64,000 nt of DNA from CALLPQ01 sp964392325 (GCA_964392325.1 CAYMPJ010000008.1:81167-145166); one strand, 5' to 3'; shown: positions 45,791 to 55,834, numbered from the stretch's first letter. The notes: generated by a model from the letters alone, not told the origin. Made by a program: numbers and translations.

Positions 45791-46627
45791 ATGAGCTATA
45801 GTTGTTTTTCCTGTGAGCTGAATGATCATATAGCGCATATACGCTTTAATCGGCCAGACCACTTTAACTCCTTTACCCCCGCCTTCTGGGAAGAGTTGCC
45901 GCGTGCGATCAATACACTCTCTAACGAGGGCGAGGCACGCGTAATTGTTCTGTCCGCAGAAGGAAAACATTTTACGGCCGGCATGGATATCGCTGTATTT
46001 ATGGGAAATTCGCTCGACAGCGATGATGAAAATCCGCAAATTTCTGCAGAGGCTTTTCGCCATCATGTGCGCGGGCTTCAAGAGAGTTTTTCTGCGATTG
46101 AGAATGCGCGCATGCCGGTACTTGCCGCTATTCAGGGCGGAGCCGTAGGCGCAGGGGTTGATCTGGCGACCGCTTGTGATTGCCGTTATGCCAGTAAAGA
46201 GGCTTTCCTATGTGTGCAGGAAACCGCCATTGGTATGACTGCGGATGTTGGTACATTTCCGCGCCTTGTAAAACTTATCCCGGAAGGATGGGCACGGCAA
46301 ATGTCGTATACGGCGGAGCGGGTACCGGCCCAAAAGGCCAAAGAAATTGGTTTGGTTAATGAGGTATATGACAGCCCTGAAACGATGTTGACCGAAGTGA
46401 TGAAGATAGCCGGCACAATTGCTGGCCATTCCCCACTCGCTGTCACGGGGTGTAAGCAAATGATTACCTACTCACGAGATCACACAACCGCTGACAGCCT
46501 TGATTATATTGGTGTGTGGAATGCGGCTATGTTGCGCCCTGATGATATTCGAGAGAGTTATATTGCCAAAAAAGAGAAGCGCACGGCCAATTATGCTCCT
46601 TTGAAACCAATTTCTAAATTCGTTTAA
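45791..46627 (+). CDS. crotonase family enzyme, dienoyl-CoA isomerase-like
   Basis: 278 residues from ATG 45791 (GAAGG upstream; GTG 45776 is a weaker alternative). The oxyanion-hole segments 'GKHFTAGMDIAVF' and 'AIQGGAVGAGVDLATACDCR' define the enoyl-CoA hydratase/isomerase fold. The following 'TAIGMTADVGTFPRLVKLIP' keeps the acidic residue (Asp in ADVGT) seen in delta(3,5)-delta(2,4)-dienoyl-CoA isomerases, which act on odd-position double bonds in fatty acid breakdown. No other beta-oxidation genes are adjacent. Confidence 0.88.
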   Translation: MSYSCFSCELNDHIAHIRFNRPDHFNSFTPAFWEELPRAINTLSNEGEARVIVLSAEGKHFTAGMDIAVFMGNSLDSDDENPQISAEAFRHHVRGLQESFSAIENARMPVLAAIQGGAVGAGVDLATACDCRYASKEAFLCVQETAIGMTADVGTFPRLVKLIPEGWARQMSYTAERVPAQKAKEIGLVNEVYDSPETMLTEVMKIAGTIAGHSPLAVTGCKQMITYSRDHTTADSLDYIGVWNAAMLRPDDIRESYIAKKEKRTANYAPLKPISKFV

Positions 46628-46890
46628 AATCAATAGGTTAAACCGTAATCAGCCCTGCCCGGGCATGTCCGCATAAAGTGCGAGGCAATGCTCACGGCTT
46701 TTTGAAGCAGTGTTACGGGCTATTTTTGTGTAATTTGCTATTCTATCCCTCGTACTCACAACCCGGTGTATACCCGAGCATATTCCAATAAATTTGGATT
46801 GAGTAGGGATCGGGTAAACGTAAATTTAATTTTTGGCTGTGTGCCTCATATTGGGCAGGTCGATAACCATTTAAGGAAAGGGTCATAAAG

Positions 46891-47856
46891 ATGACACTTC
46901 GTACTAAAAACCAGAAAGTTATTTTAACAGCGACAGTGGCTGCTCTTGGTGGTTTGGCTGCACTTTCAGCAACACCGGCTCTTGCGAGTGGTTCTGGCGG
47001 CGGCGGCGGCGGCGGCGCTGGCGGTGGCGGTTTCTCTTCAGGCCCTTCACGCCCAGCAGTAGATCCGGCGGTATCCTATCGTGCGGGTATTGAAGCTTAT
47101 AAAGACGGCAATTACAAAAAATCTGCCCGTGAATTCCGGAAAGTTATTTCGGTTGATCGTAAAAACCCGGAAGCCAATTATTTTGCAGGCATGTCCTATA
47201 TTGGTCTGGATAAGCCAAAACGCGCAGTCAGATACTTTAGAACTGCTGTAAGGGCGCGCCCCGGTTTTGTGCAAGCCAGTGAACAATATGGGCTTACTCT
47301 TGTGCGCCTCGATGATATGGAAAAAGCACGCGAGCATTTAGCGGCTATGGAGAAACTTGCAGAAACCAGTTCAAGTGACTCTATGGCAAAAAGTATTGAG
47401 CGCGTGCGCACAGCCATTGAAACAGGTGAAGTGCCAGATCAGTTAAATCTTGCTCTAGCCCCTGCAGGCGATGTTGAACTTGGCAGCCTTTTATATGCCG
47501 ATGCGGTTCGTTTGATTAATACAGAGCAGTATAGTGCTGCGATCACTGAGCTTTACAATACCCAGTATGAAGTTGGTCTTCATGCAGATATTCAAAACTA
47601 TCTCGGATACACTCACCGTAAGATAGGCCAATATGATGAGGCAAAAGGGTATTATAAAACAGCTCTTTCATTGAACCCTAATCATTTAGGTGCCCATGAA
47701 TATCTTGGTGAGCTTTATATCGAGTTGGGTGAAATGAAAAATGCCCGCAAACAACTCGCCAAGCTTGATAAATTATGTGGTTTTGGCTGCGCTGAGCGCG
47801 AAGAACTAGCACGTCTTGTAAATGCAACTGATGTTCGTGTTGCTGCCAGAGACTAA
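46891..47856 (+). CDS. secreted TPR protein with poly-Gly segment
   Basis: 321 residues. A signal peptide (1-32, 'ATPALA') is followed by a glycine tract (about 34-47), then TPR repeats: 'IEAYKDGNYKKSAREFRKVI', 'AGMSYIGLDKPKRAVRYFRT', 'ITELYNTQYEVGLHADIQNY' and 'AKGYYKTALSLNPNHLGAHE'. A C-terminal 'KLCGFGCAEREEL' holds a Cys pair. It is probably a periplasmic scaffold. AAGGAAAGGG lies before the start. The gene ends 22 nt before a cytochrome gene, suggesting a shared transcript and function. Confidence 0.85.
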   Translation: MTLRTKNQKVILTATVAALGGLAALSATPALASGSGGGGGGGAGGGGFSSGPSRPAVDPAVSYRAGIEAYKDGNYKKSAREFRKVISVDRKNPEANYFAGMSYIGLDKPKRAVRYFRTAVRARPGFVQASEQYGLTLVRLDDMEKAREHLAAMEKLAETSSSDSMAKSIERVRTAIETGEVPDQLNLALAPAGDVELGSLLYADAVRLINTEQYSAAITELYNTQYEVGLHADIQNYLGYTHRKIGQYDEAKGYYKTALSLNPNHLGAHEYLGELYIELGEMKNARKQLAKLDKLCGFGCAEREELARLVNATDVRVAARD

Positions 47857-47878
47857 ATTATGATAGTATTTATCAGCC

Positions 47879-48901
47879 ATGACATTTTCAACTGATAAAT
47901 ATAAATTTCGATTGATTGGAGTGCCCGCGCTAGTCGCGGGCATTCTTCTTTCTGCGTTCAGTCCCGGGGAGATCCAAAGCGTCCATGCGCAAAATTTGGG
48001 AAAGAATTTTGCAAAGGCCAAAGAATTATCTCTAACGGAGTTTGGCTGGCTGGAAGGGGCGAGTGATCCAACAGAGCATTTAACCAGTGAGCCGGTAACC
48101 TGTTTGAGCGATGTGAGCGCTGAACAGGAAACGCTTTCCAATGTGGGCGCTGTCGCCTTTCGCAGTCCGTTCTTGTTTGGTGGTCTGGCAGCACGTAAAA
48201 AGCTATCTTGCCATGCCTGCCATCAAAATGGCGGCGTGAACCCGGCCTTCTTCATTGACGGACTCTCCGATGCACCGGGGCGTATTGATGCGACCAATGC
48301 GGTATTTAGCAAGAAGTTGGAAGATAACAAGTTTAATCCAATCGATATTCCAACGCTCTATGAAATTAATAACAAGAAAGCATTCGGCACCTTAACCTCC
48401 CTTCCCACCAAAGAAGATTTTGTCCACCATGTGATTGAGACAGAGTTTGACGGGCCAGTACCCAACCAGCGTATTTTTGACGGCTTATTGGCCTATATTA
48501 ATCGCTTTGATGATGGGTGCAAGGATGATAATCGCGAACGCATTGCGCGGGCGGTGAGCCGTGACTTCGAGAAAGTTATTTCTGGAATGAAAACGGCTCA
48601 AGCCGAGTGGCGAGCGGGAAATAATGATGTTGCCAATTTTATCTTGTTAAGTACCCGTCATGAACTGGGGACCATTAATGAGAGATATAAGCCCCTCAAA
48701 CGCGCCGAGAAATCTCTCTATAAATTGGCGCTCAGGGCGGAGCTAATACAATCAAGGTTAAGCAATCAGAGTGATTTATCCGTTCAGGATTTTGAACAGT
48801 GGCATAAACAAGCGGTTAAAACACTCAAGCGTTTGCAAAAACTCGAGACGCGCTCTTACTATCAGCCGGAAAAATTAAGAGCGTTGATTCAAGATAAATA
48901 G
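47879..48901 (+). CDS. periplasmic single-haem c-type cytochrome
   Basis: 340 residues with a signal peptide (about 1-37) and one haem-binding CxxCH (residues 111-115, in 'KLSCHACHQNGGVNPAFFID'). Later 'IDIPTLYEINNKKAFGTL' resembles the MauG/cytochrome c peroxidase fold, but a second CxxCH is absent, so it is not a typical dihaem peroxidase. The long C-terminal half is helical and rich in charged residues. It probably works with the TPR protein encoded just before it. Confidence 0.8.
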   Translation: MTFSTDKYKFRLIGVPALVAGILLSAFSPGEIQSVHAQNLGKNFAKAKELSLTEFGWLEGASDPTEHLTSEPVTCLSDVSAEQETLSNVGAVAFRSPFLFGGLAARKKLSCHACHQNGGVNPAFFIDGLSDAPGRIDATNAVFSKKLEDNKFNPIDIPTLYEINNKKAFGTLTSLPTKEDFVHHVIETEFDGPVPNQRIFDGLLAYINRFDDGCKDDNRERIARAVSRDFEKVISGMKTAQAEWRAGNNDVANFILLSTRHELGTINERYKPLKRAEKSLYKLALRAELIQSRLSNQSDLSVQDFEQWHKQAVKTLKRLQKLETRSYYQPEKLRALIQDK

Positions 48902-48918
48902 AAAATTATTCGCGCCAT

Positions 48919-48950
48919 AAAAAAGGCCGCTCTTTCGAGCGGCCTTTTTG
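48919..48950. terminator. bidirectional rho-independent terminator
   Basis: A GC-rich stem GGCCGCTC (48925-48932) and GAGCGGCC (48937-48944) with a 4-nt loop, flanked by A-run on the left and T-run on the right. It serves both the rightward cytochrome gene and the leftward katG gene. Confidence 0.93.
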
Positions 48951-48971
48951 ATTATTTTATTTGTTGCGGGT

Positions 48972-51278
48972 TTACAGATCAAAGCGATCTGACAGCATAA
49001 CTTTGTTCCAGGCATTGATGAAATCTTGCAAGAAAACATTTTCGCCGCCTGCATAAGTGTAAGTTTCCGCAACAGCGCGAAGCTCGGAATTAGAACCAAA
49101 TATGAGATCAACTTCTGTGGCTGTCCATTTTTGTGCGCCGCTCTTACCGTCGGTGCCTGTATAGGTGCCATCCGATGCCTTCGTCCAGCTTGTATTATTA
49201 TCGAGAAGGTTGACGAAGAAATCATTGCTTAACATGCCGGGCTTGGATGTTAAGACGCCAGCACTTGATCCGGCGCTATTGGCGCCAAGAACGCGAAGTC
49301 CCCCGACAAGAGCTGTCATCTCGGTGATATCAAGGTTGAGTAAGTCAGCTTTATCGACAAGAGCCTCAGCCGCGGAGTTATGATAGCTATCACCAAAATA
49401 GTTGCGGAAACCATCTGCACTTGGCTCAAGCGCTGCAAAAGAATTTGCATCGGTTTGTTCCGCAAGAGCATCCATACGTCCGGGTGTAAACGGAACGTTT
49501 ACAGAATGACCAGCATCTTTTGCCGCTTTTTCGATGGCCGCATTACCAGCCAGAACAATCAAGTCTGCCATGGATATTTTTTTGCCGCCGCCTTGTGCGC
49601 TGTTAAAATTATCCTGTATTTCTGTGAGTTTGCTCAAAACATTATCAAGCTCGGCAGGATTATTGACGGCCCAGTCTTTTTGGGGCGCAAGACGGATACG
49701 TGCGCCATTAGCGCCGCCCCTCTTATCGGTATCGCGATAAGTTGAGGCAGAAGCCCATGCGGTGCGTACCAGTTCGGAGACGGATAAACCTGAGTCAAGA
49801 ATATCGGATTTTAAAGTCGCGACATCTGACCCATTCACAACCGGATGGTCCAGGGCAGGAATTGGATCTTGCCAAATAAGGGCTTCTGCTGGCACTTCAC
49901 TACCAACATAACGCGCGCGTGGCCCCATATCTCTGTGGGTTAGCTTAAACCATGCCCGTGCAAATGCGTCTTCAAACTCTGCCGGGTTGTCCAGAAAGCG
50001 TTGTGAAATTTCCCTATAAGCAGGGTCCTCTTTCAAGGATAAGTCCGTTGTAAACATAATTGGTGCGTGGCGTTTGTCAGAATCATGTGCATCTGGAACC
50101 AGCTCACCAGCATCCTCATCGGTTGGAATCCACTGGATGGCACCAGCAGGGCTTCGGGTTTGTTTCCATTCAAAGTTGAACAGATTGGTGAGATATTGGT
50201 GCGTCCACTGGGCGGGCGCAGAGGTCCAAGCACCCTCAAGACCACTTGTAATGGTATCTGCGCCGGAACCGGTACCACATTTGTTTTTCCAGCCAAGGCC
50301 CTGTTCTTCGATCGTGGCAGCGGCTGGCTCTGGTCCAACGCAATCTTCCGGCTTGGCTCGACCATGGGCTTTACCAAAAGTGTGACCACCGGCAATCAGG
50401 GCTACGGTTTCGGCATCATTCATCGCCATGCGACCAAAAGCCTGGCGAATATCTTTAGCAGCTGCGAGTGGATCAGGATTACCATTCGGGCCTTGCGGGT
50501 TAACATAAATAAGACCGCGTTCTGCTGCTCCAAAAGGCTTTTTCAATTTGCGATCACCAGTATGGCGCTCATCTTGTAGAAAGTCTTTTTCTGATCCCCA
50601 GTAAACAAGATCAGGTTCTGTTGCATCGACACGGCCACCGGCAAAACCGAAAGTTTTAAAGCCCATATCTTCCATGGCCACAGTCCCTGATAGAACAATC
50701 AGGTCAGCCCATGAAATGCTGTTGCCGTATTTTCGTTTCATTGGCCATAATAGACGCATAGCTTTGTCGAGATTTGCGTTATCGGGCCAGCTATTAAGGG
50801 GTTCAAAACGTTGCTGGCCGGCACCGGCGCCGCCGCGACCATCATGGATACGGTAGGTCCCTGCGCTATGCCAGGAAAGACGGATAAAGAAGGGGCCGTA
50901 TGTGCCATAGTCCGCTGGCCACCAGTCCTGAGAGGTTCTCAAGACAGATTTGAGGTCAGCCTTTACGGCATTAATGTCCAGAGCGGAAAATGCTTTTGCA
51001 TAATCAGTATCCGGTAGGTTTGCGAGGCGTTCGTTTTGACGCAATTGAGATAAATCAAGACGTTGCGGCCAGGTTTCATTTGGTGCATTTACTTTTGTTG
51101 ATTTTGGCCATGAGGGAGTTGCTTTTTCTTCATATGAGTTTTCATTAGAGGAATGCGCTGCAGCAGTTTCTACCGATGCACTTGATGAAGCCTGTTCGTT
51201 ATTGGCACTACCGCAGGCGGTTAGGGCCAATGCCATTATGCTTGTCGTCATTAACAAAAATTTTGATGGTGTTTTCAT
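48972..51278 (-). CDS. katG: catalase-peroxidase with lipoprotein signal peptide
   Basis: 768 residues from ATG 51278 (AAGGA 9 nt upstream). The enzyme body is complete: distal Arg133, Trp136 and His137 in 'IRLSWHSAGTYR', Tyr258 in 'GLIYVNPQGPNG', the Met of 'FGRMAMND' and proximal His299 in 'AGGHTFGKAHG', so the Met-Tyr-Trp adduct needed for catalase activity should form. Unlike cytosolic KatG, it begins with a signal peptide and lipobox 'LTAC' (Cys22, then Gly), followed by about 35 Ser/Ala/Glu-rich residues as a tether. It is therefore predicted to be lipid-anchored in the periplasm, facing external peroxide. No oxyR-like gene is adjacent. Confidence 0.95.
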   Translation of the reverse strand: MKTPSKFLLMTTSIMALALTACGSANNEQASSSASVETAAAHSSNENSYEEKATPSWPKSTKVNAPNETWPQRLDLSQLRQNERLANLPDTDYAKAFSALDINAVKADLKSVLRTSQDWWPADYGTYGPFFIRLSWHSAGTYRIHDGRGGAGAGQQRFEPLNSWPDNANLDKAMRLLWPMKRKYGNSISWADLIVLSGTVAMEDMGFKTFGFAGGRVDATEPDLVYWGSEKDFLQDERHTGDRKLKKPFGAAERGLIYVNPQGPNGNPDPLAAAKDIRQAFGRMAMNDAETVALIAGGHTFGKAHGRAKPEDCVGPEPAAATIEEQGLGWKNKCGTGSGADTITSGLEGAWTSAPAQWTHQYLTNLFNFEWKQTRSPAGAIQWIPTDEDAGELVPDAHDSDKRHAPIMFTTDLSLKEDPAYREISQRFLDNPAEFEDAFARAWFKLTHRDMGPRARYVGSEVPAEALIWQDPIPALDHPVVNGSDVATLKSDILDSGLSVSELVRTAWASASTYRDTDKRGGANGARIRLAPQKDWAVNNPAELDNVLSKLTEIQDNFNSAQGGGKKISMADLIVLAGNAAIEKAAKDAGHSVNVPFTPGRMDALAEQTDANSFAALEPSADGFRNYFGDSYHNSAAEALVDKADLLNLDITEMTALVGGLRVLGANSAGSSAGVLTSKPGMLSNDFFVNLLDNNTSWTKASDGTYTGTDGKSGAQKWTATEVDLIFGSNSELRAVAETYTYAGGENVFLQDFINAWNKVMLSDRFDL

Positions 51279-51588
51279 GCGTTTAATCCTTCGGGAATAT
51301 GAATAAATTTTAATAAAGGTGGTGCGTGATAAAATGAACTTGATGCATTTCATTTCAAAACTGAAAATACACTGATTGTGGGAGTAGAGATAAAAGAGTT
51401 TTGATTAATAATCCATATTTAGTGCAATTCAAAAATACTATCGCGAGCATCGAATTTTTAGATAATTAGGATCAATGATGGGCTCTCGATTTTGTGAAGG
51501 TGCACGTGCGAATTAAAATATGGCTGCACAACTTTCATAATCCATATATCCAAATAATTTTATTATTCAAATATAGTATCGTTGTTTA
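51279..51588 (-). other. upstream region of katG
   Basis: 310 nt, AT-rich, between the katG start and the end of the GT-C gene. It should hold the katG promoter. No OxyR- or Fur-like operator could be assigned by eye and no gene is present. Confidence 0.45.
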
Positions 51589-52932
51589 TCACGCTGGTGT
51601 TTTGAAATTCTTTTTCCCGGTCGTGCAGGGTGCTTTTATTTGTAGGGTATCCCTCATAATATCCACTATTAGGGCCATTAGAACACTTCCCGCAATAACA
51701 AATATTGGCCAGCTTGCCAGTTCCCAGATTTTTGATCCTAACCATTGGTCCAGTACTTCGTAGGTTAAGGGTAGCGTCGATGTCCAGATCAATAAGGTTA
51801 GCGAGGGGCGCAATGTCAGGAAGGGAATTAAAATCGATAAATACCACGGAAACACAATGGGGCTAATGATAAGGGGAATGGCAAGGCTTACCATCATCGA
51901 CATTATGACTTGTCCGCGCAGAGCCAACCTACTGGCTAATATGAAAAGGGCGCTTGCGGTCAGTACCAAGGCAGCAACAAGGAAATGGCCGGGCAAAAGC
52001 GCTTCAAGGGCGGTAAATAAAGGCGCACCGCCGCGCCATTTTTCCAGAAAAACCGGAATGACGCCAATAGGCACAATGCCTTTGCTTAAAAATAGTCCAT
52101 AAAAAGCAAGAATGACGCCCCCGGCGGTTATACCCACTTGCAGACTATGACGAAGAGAGCGGGAGAGAAGAATTGGCCACAATAAAAGAAGCGGTAGAAA
52201 TTTTACCACACTCCCCAAACCGATCACTAATCCTGCGAGTTTCAATTTATGATTGCTCAAGGCCCAAAGGGCGCTAACGACGCTGAGGACCAGAAAGCTA
52301 TCAAGATGCCCGCCAACTCCCGTTTCCAATATTAAGAGAGGGGATAGCGCAAAAAATGCAAAATGGCGGTGCAAGCCTTTTTGTTTGACTAGAGCGCCCA
52401 TTATGAAAACGCTTAAAATCGAGGCGAGGGTTATGAGGGCTTTCCAGGCCCATACCCCGTAGACAGGTCCGGCAAGCGCGCTAAGAGAAAACAAAGTGAT
52501 CGCGCCCGGAGGGTAAATCGTGGCGTAGGGCGAGTGTTCTGGCGGGGTTGACCATTGATCCCGAATATCAAGCCCGTTTAAGTCGTTGGGCGACGTCAGG
52601 TAGGGATCAAACCCGGATAAAAAAACTGCGCCATCCCATAAATAGCGTTCGGCATCATTGGAGGTGATAAACGGGGCGGGTAGCAAGATGATCCTTGCAA
52701 TCACGCCAATAAGGAGCAAGGCCGAAAAATTCAATTTTTTAAAAAACCAGATCCAGACCATGCATATCGTCAAGGCGGTATAATATAGAATATAGGCAGT
52801 GCCTGTGCCAATTATTGTTTGTATGGGAATTAAATATGCGAGTGAGATTAGAGACAGGAATAGGAGTCCACTACCGGCATCGCGAATAGAAGTGTTGTTT
52901 TCTTTTTCAGGTGATGCGGGGTGATTATTCAA
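51589..52932 (-). CDS. GT-C type membrane glycosyltransferase (GT87-like)
   Basis: 447 residues with about eleven membrane helices. The first periplasmic loop has the acidic catalytic-type motif 'TSNDAERYLWDGAVFLSGFDPY', and 'YATIYPPGAITLFSLSALAG' and 'VVKFLPLLLLWPIL' match the GT87/polyprenyl-phosphate mannosyltransferase group (motifs quoted in short parts: SNDAERYLWDG; IYPPGAI; VKFLPLLLLW). It uses a lipid-linked sugar as donor outside the membrane. It is followed upstream by a GT2 gene in the same direction, so they may build one glycan. Confidence 0.85.
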   Translation of the reverse strand: MNNHPASPEKENNTSIRDAGSGLLFLSLISLAYLIPIQTIIGTGTAYILYYTALTICMVWIWFFKKLNFSALLLIGVIARIILLPAPFITSNDAERYLWDGAVFLSGFDPYLTSPNDLNGLDIRDQWSTPPEHSPYATIYPPGAITLFSLSALAGPVYGVWAWKALITLASILSVFIMGALVKQKGLHRHFAFFALSPLLILETGVGGHLDSFLVLSVVSALWALSNHKLKLAGLVIGLGSVVKFLPLLLLWPILLSRSLRHSLQVGITAGGVILAFYGLFLSKGIVPIGVIPVFLEKWRGGAPLFTALEALLPGHFLVAALVLTASALFILASRLALRGQVIMSMMVSLAIPLIISPIVFPWYLSILIPFLTLRPSLTLLIWTSTLPLTYEVLDQWLGSKIWELASWPIFVIAGSVLMALIVDIMRDTLQIKAPCTTGKKNFKTPA

Positions 52933-53011
52933 AAGGGCTTTTTCGTCTTTCTGCTTGTTTTCTTTCGCTTATATTTATGCCTCAAAGCTGATAATGAAAG
53001 TTAGCATAGTC

Positions 53012-54709
53012 TTAAGAGGACACGCTAGCGGCTTTTAACTGGATTGGCGCTCTGCGGGTCTTGCGATAGCGCGCTGCGAGGCTGAGGCTTCCTGTATACC
53101 AAAATCCGATACAAAATAAGCTAAGGAAGGGCGCGACCACCCAATAGTGATTGGCAAGAGCCCATATCAAATAGAAGAAGTATACACTTCCTAGAATAAT
53201 CTCCAGCCATTCAGCCCATTTTGCATTGTCAACTTTATAGCGCGCGACCTTGGTTGGTTTTGTCTGGACTAACGGCGTTGAATTTTCTTGGTCACGAGAA
53301 AAAAGTTTTGGTCTCTCCGTGAATGTTTCTGATGTGTCGCCTGTTTTCGGGGTGCGAACAAATCCGGTTACATGACCGATCAGGGCTTCAATGACAGCCC
53401 GTCCGTTATTTACGCCAAGCCCGATAGACGTTGCGAGTAAAACCGGCAAAATGTTAAAACCACGGCGTAGCCGGCCATGGAGAATTTTCTGGCTGTATAA
53501 AAAGAACCATGCATGGCTGAGGCTGGCAAAAAAGAACAAGGGGATATCGATCCATGCCAGAAAATGTAAATCTGCGGTTTCGCGAATGTGTACTGCCGGT
53601 AATAGAAAAAACAGACTGTCGATAAACATCAACATATATGAAAAATTTCCCGTAAGGTGAAAGGTCGCCTCAATCTTTGTGTGGAGCTTGGCCGGGCTTT
53701 TCCAGACCTGTCTCAAAACACGCTTCATCACTTCAATAGCGCCCTTGGCCCATCGGTGTTGCTGGGTTTTAAAGGCCGCCATATCAACGGGGAGTTCGCT
53801 GGGGCAGCCAATTTGGTGAGCATATTTAAATGTCCACCCTTTCAATTGGGCTCTGTAACTTAAGTCAAGATCTTCAGTAAGCGTATCAGCCAACCAGCCG
53901 CCTGCATCGCTAATGGTGGATTTACGCCAAATACCTGCGGTGCCATTAAAATTAAAATAGGCCCCTGTTTGTGAACGGGCTATTTGCTCGATACCAAAAT
54001 GGGCATCAAGCATAATCGATTGTACACGGGTTAGAAGATTATGTTCGCGATTAAGATGTTGCCACCTAGTTTGCACCATTCCGATTTTCGCATCAATGAC
54101 GGGTCTTGTATCAGAGCCATCCTGGCCGCCGGGCCCATCTCCGGGTTTAAAGAAATAGGGCATTGCTCTGGTTAAAAAATCTCTGGGGGGTATAAAATCT
54201 GCATCAAAAATTGCAACAAAATCGCCTGTCGCGCTCTCTAATGCTTCTTGCAGCGCACCGGCCTTGAAACCTTGCCGGTTCATGCGGTGAATATGGTCAA
54301 TATTGATGCCAGCGCGCTGGTGATAGGCAATTCTGATTCGTGCAAGATCAACAGTATCATCGGTTGAATCATCGAGAATTTGAATTTGCAATTTATCTTT
54401 TGGATATTCTATCGCCGCAAGGGCATCGATCAGGCGCTCGACTACGAAACGTTCATTAAAAATAGGAGCTTGAACCGTAACGGTCGGCAAATCATCATGT
54501 GTGATGGAACGAGGTGGCGCCAAAGCATGGGTTTGTACGCTTTGGCTTTGTATTAGGGGAAGGTTTTCAATTGTCTGGGTTTTTGCGCCGCGTCTTGATA
54601 AAATCGCACGGGCCAGAAAAGTATGATATATTCTGTGCCCACCATATAGGCATAAAATACCCAACAAAAAATAGTGGGTTACTAATATGATTAAGGACAA
54701 GCTACTCAC
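53012..54709 (-). CDS. cellulose-synthase-like family 2 glycosyltransferase
   Basis: 565 residues from GTG 54709. An N-terminal membrane helix is followed by a GT-A domain with 'DDSTDDTVDLARIRIAYH', DxD 'AIFDADFIPPRDFL', 'TEDLDLSYRAQLKGW' and the processive-enzyme motif QxxRW in 'FKTQQHRWAKGAIEV'. Several C-terminal helices follow. This is the D,D,D,QxxRW set of CesA/CslA-like enzymes, which make beta-linked glucan or mannan. No BcsB or PilZ domain is present, so classical cellulose is unlikely. Confidence 0.92.
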   Translation of the reverse strand: MSSLSLIILVTHYFLLGILCLYGGHRIYHTFLARAILSRRGAKTQTIENLPLIQSQSVQTHALAPPRSITHDDLPTVTVQAPIFNERFVVERLIDALAAIEYPKDKLQIQILDDSTDDTVDLARIRIAYHQRAGINIDHIHRMNRQGFKAGALQEALESATGDFVAIFDADFIPPRDFLTRAMPYFFKPGDGPGGQDGSDTRPVIDAKIGMVQTRWQHLNREHNLLTRVQSIMLDAHFGIEQIARSQTGAYFNFNGTAGIWRKSTISDAGGWLADTLTEDLDLSYRAQLKGWTFKYAHQIGCPSELPVDMAAFKTQQHRWAKGAIEVMKRVLRQVWKSPAKLHTKIEATFHLTGNFSYMLMFIDSLFFLLPAVHIRETADLHFLAWIDIPLFFFASLSHAWFFLYSQKILHGRLRRGFNILPVLLATSIGLGVNNGRAVIEALIGHVTGFVRTPKTGDTSETFTERPKLFSRDQENSTPLVQTKPTKVARYKVDNAKWAEWLEIILGSVYFFYLIWALANHYWVVAPFLSLFCIGFWYTGSLSLAARYRKTRRAPIQLKAASVSS

Positions 54710-54774
54710 GTTTTAAAACCTAAACATTGAACGAGAAATGTAAAATCAAATGCCTTCACAGGAAAATAGGGCAA

Positions 54775-55608
54775 TTAAAATTGTCCAACAATAGCAAACT
54801 GAATGGCTGTACCGCGCAAAGTATTGTCGCCATAAATATTGGATGTTCCGGTGACTTCGACAGCATATGTTTTATTGACTTTATAGCCGAGCGTATATTC
54901 CAGTTTGCCAAGGTCAAATGCTAGAGGCAGGCTTGGATTAGCCAAATTTGCAAGGTCAACAAGATCAGTGGTTGTATCGCCATCACTCAGCGCTAAAGTT
55001 CCATCAAGCTTGGTGCGAAAATAGGCTGATTTTGTAAGGTCAAAACCATATTCTACGAGATAGCGAAATTCATCTACCGGGTCATCGGCGCGGAAGCGAT
55101 AGCCAGCTTCAAGGCCAAAATATCCAAGCCTGCCAAGTGATTTACCAAGCAGTGCGCGTCCCTCGACATCAATTTGACCATTGCCGAGAGGCAATTCAGC
55201 ATCTTCACTATATAAAAAAGGCGCTTTAAAGAGGCCTTGGACAGAAAATACAACTGGCTCATTGATAATGTTATAGCGAAGCCCCAGATCAACATCACCG
55301 ACGCCGAAATTATCAGTGTTTTGACCATTGGCCGTATTGCGCAGATCTTTGACGGCGGTTGAGGCAAAAAAGGTCAGATTATCCTTGATGCCATATTCTA
55401 GATAGAATGAGACATTGGCGTCCCGAAAACGCTCAAACCCCCCCAAATTATCATCGCCAAAACGTGTGGTTGTTTCGAAATAGTTGAACGCTACCTTGGA
55501 ATATACCGCGCCTTCTTTAGCGGTCCATGCCCCTGCCAGTGCTTGTAACGGGGTGAGCGCGGCAATTGATAGTACGCCAGCTGTCAGTGTCGATTTTGAG
55601 TTATTCAT
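54775..55608 (-). CDS. outer-membrane beta-barrel protein
   Basis: 277 residues with a signal peptide (cleavage after 'LQALA', about residue 25) and alternating beta strands ending in Phe ('TAIQFAIVGQF'), the usual outer-membrane insertion signal. Strands such as 'GAVYSKVAFNYFETTTRFG' and 'NVSFYLEYGIKDNLTFFAST' resemble transporter-like barrels. Cargo unknown. It lies 65 nt before the GT2 start in the same orientation and may help export its glycan, but that is inference. Confidence 0.82.
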   Translation of the reverse strand: MNNSKSTLTAGVLSIAALTPLQALAGAWTAKEGAVYSKVAFNYFETTTRFGDDNLGGFERFRDANVSFYLEYGIKDNLTFFASTAVKDLRNTANGQNTDNFGVGDVDLGLRYNIINEPVVFSVQGLFKAPFLYSEDAELPLGNGQIDVEGRALLGKSLGRLGYFGLEAGYRFRADDPVDEFRYLVEYGFDLTKSAYFRTKLDGTLALSDGDTTTDLVDLANLANPSLPLAFDLGKLEYTLGYKVNKTYAVEVTGTSNIYGDNTLRGTAIQFAIVGQF

Positions 55609-55834
55609 AAAGCCTCATAAATAATATCTTGAGTAAAAAGCGCGGTTGAGAAACAACACTAACGCCCCCTAGAATGTCACTTCAATTCACATGAAAGGCA
55701 TCCCTTTCACAAAATATTAGCTCTAATTCACAAAAATTTGAGGGATGGGGTCTCAGGCAAGAAAAGACAGATAATTTGCCATTCGGCTGCGACTTTTGCT
55801 ACAGCACGGTCATAGCAACCTAAGTAAAGCGCTT

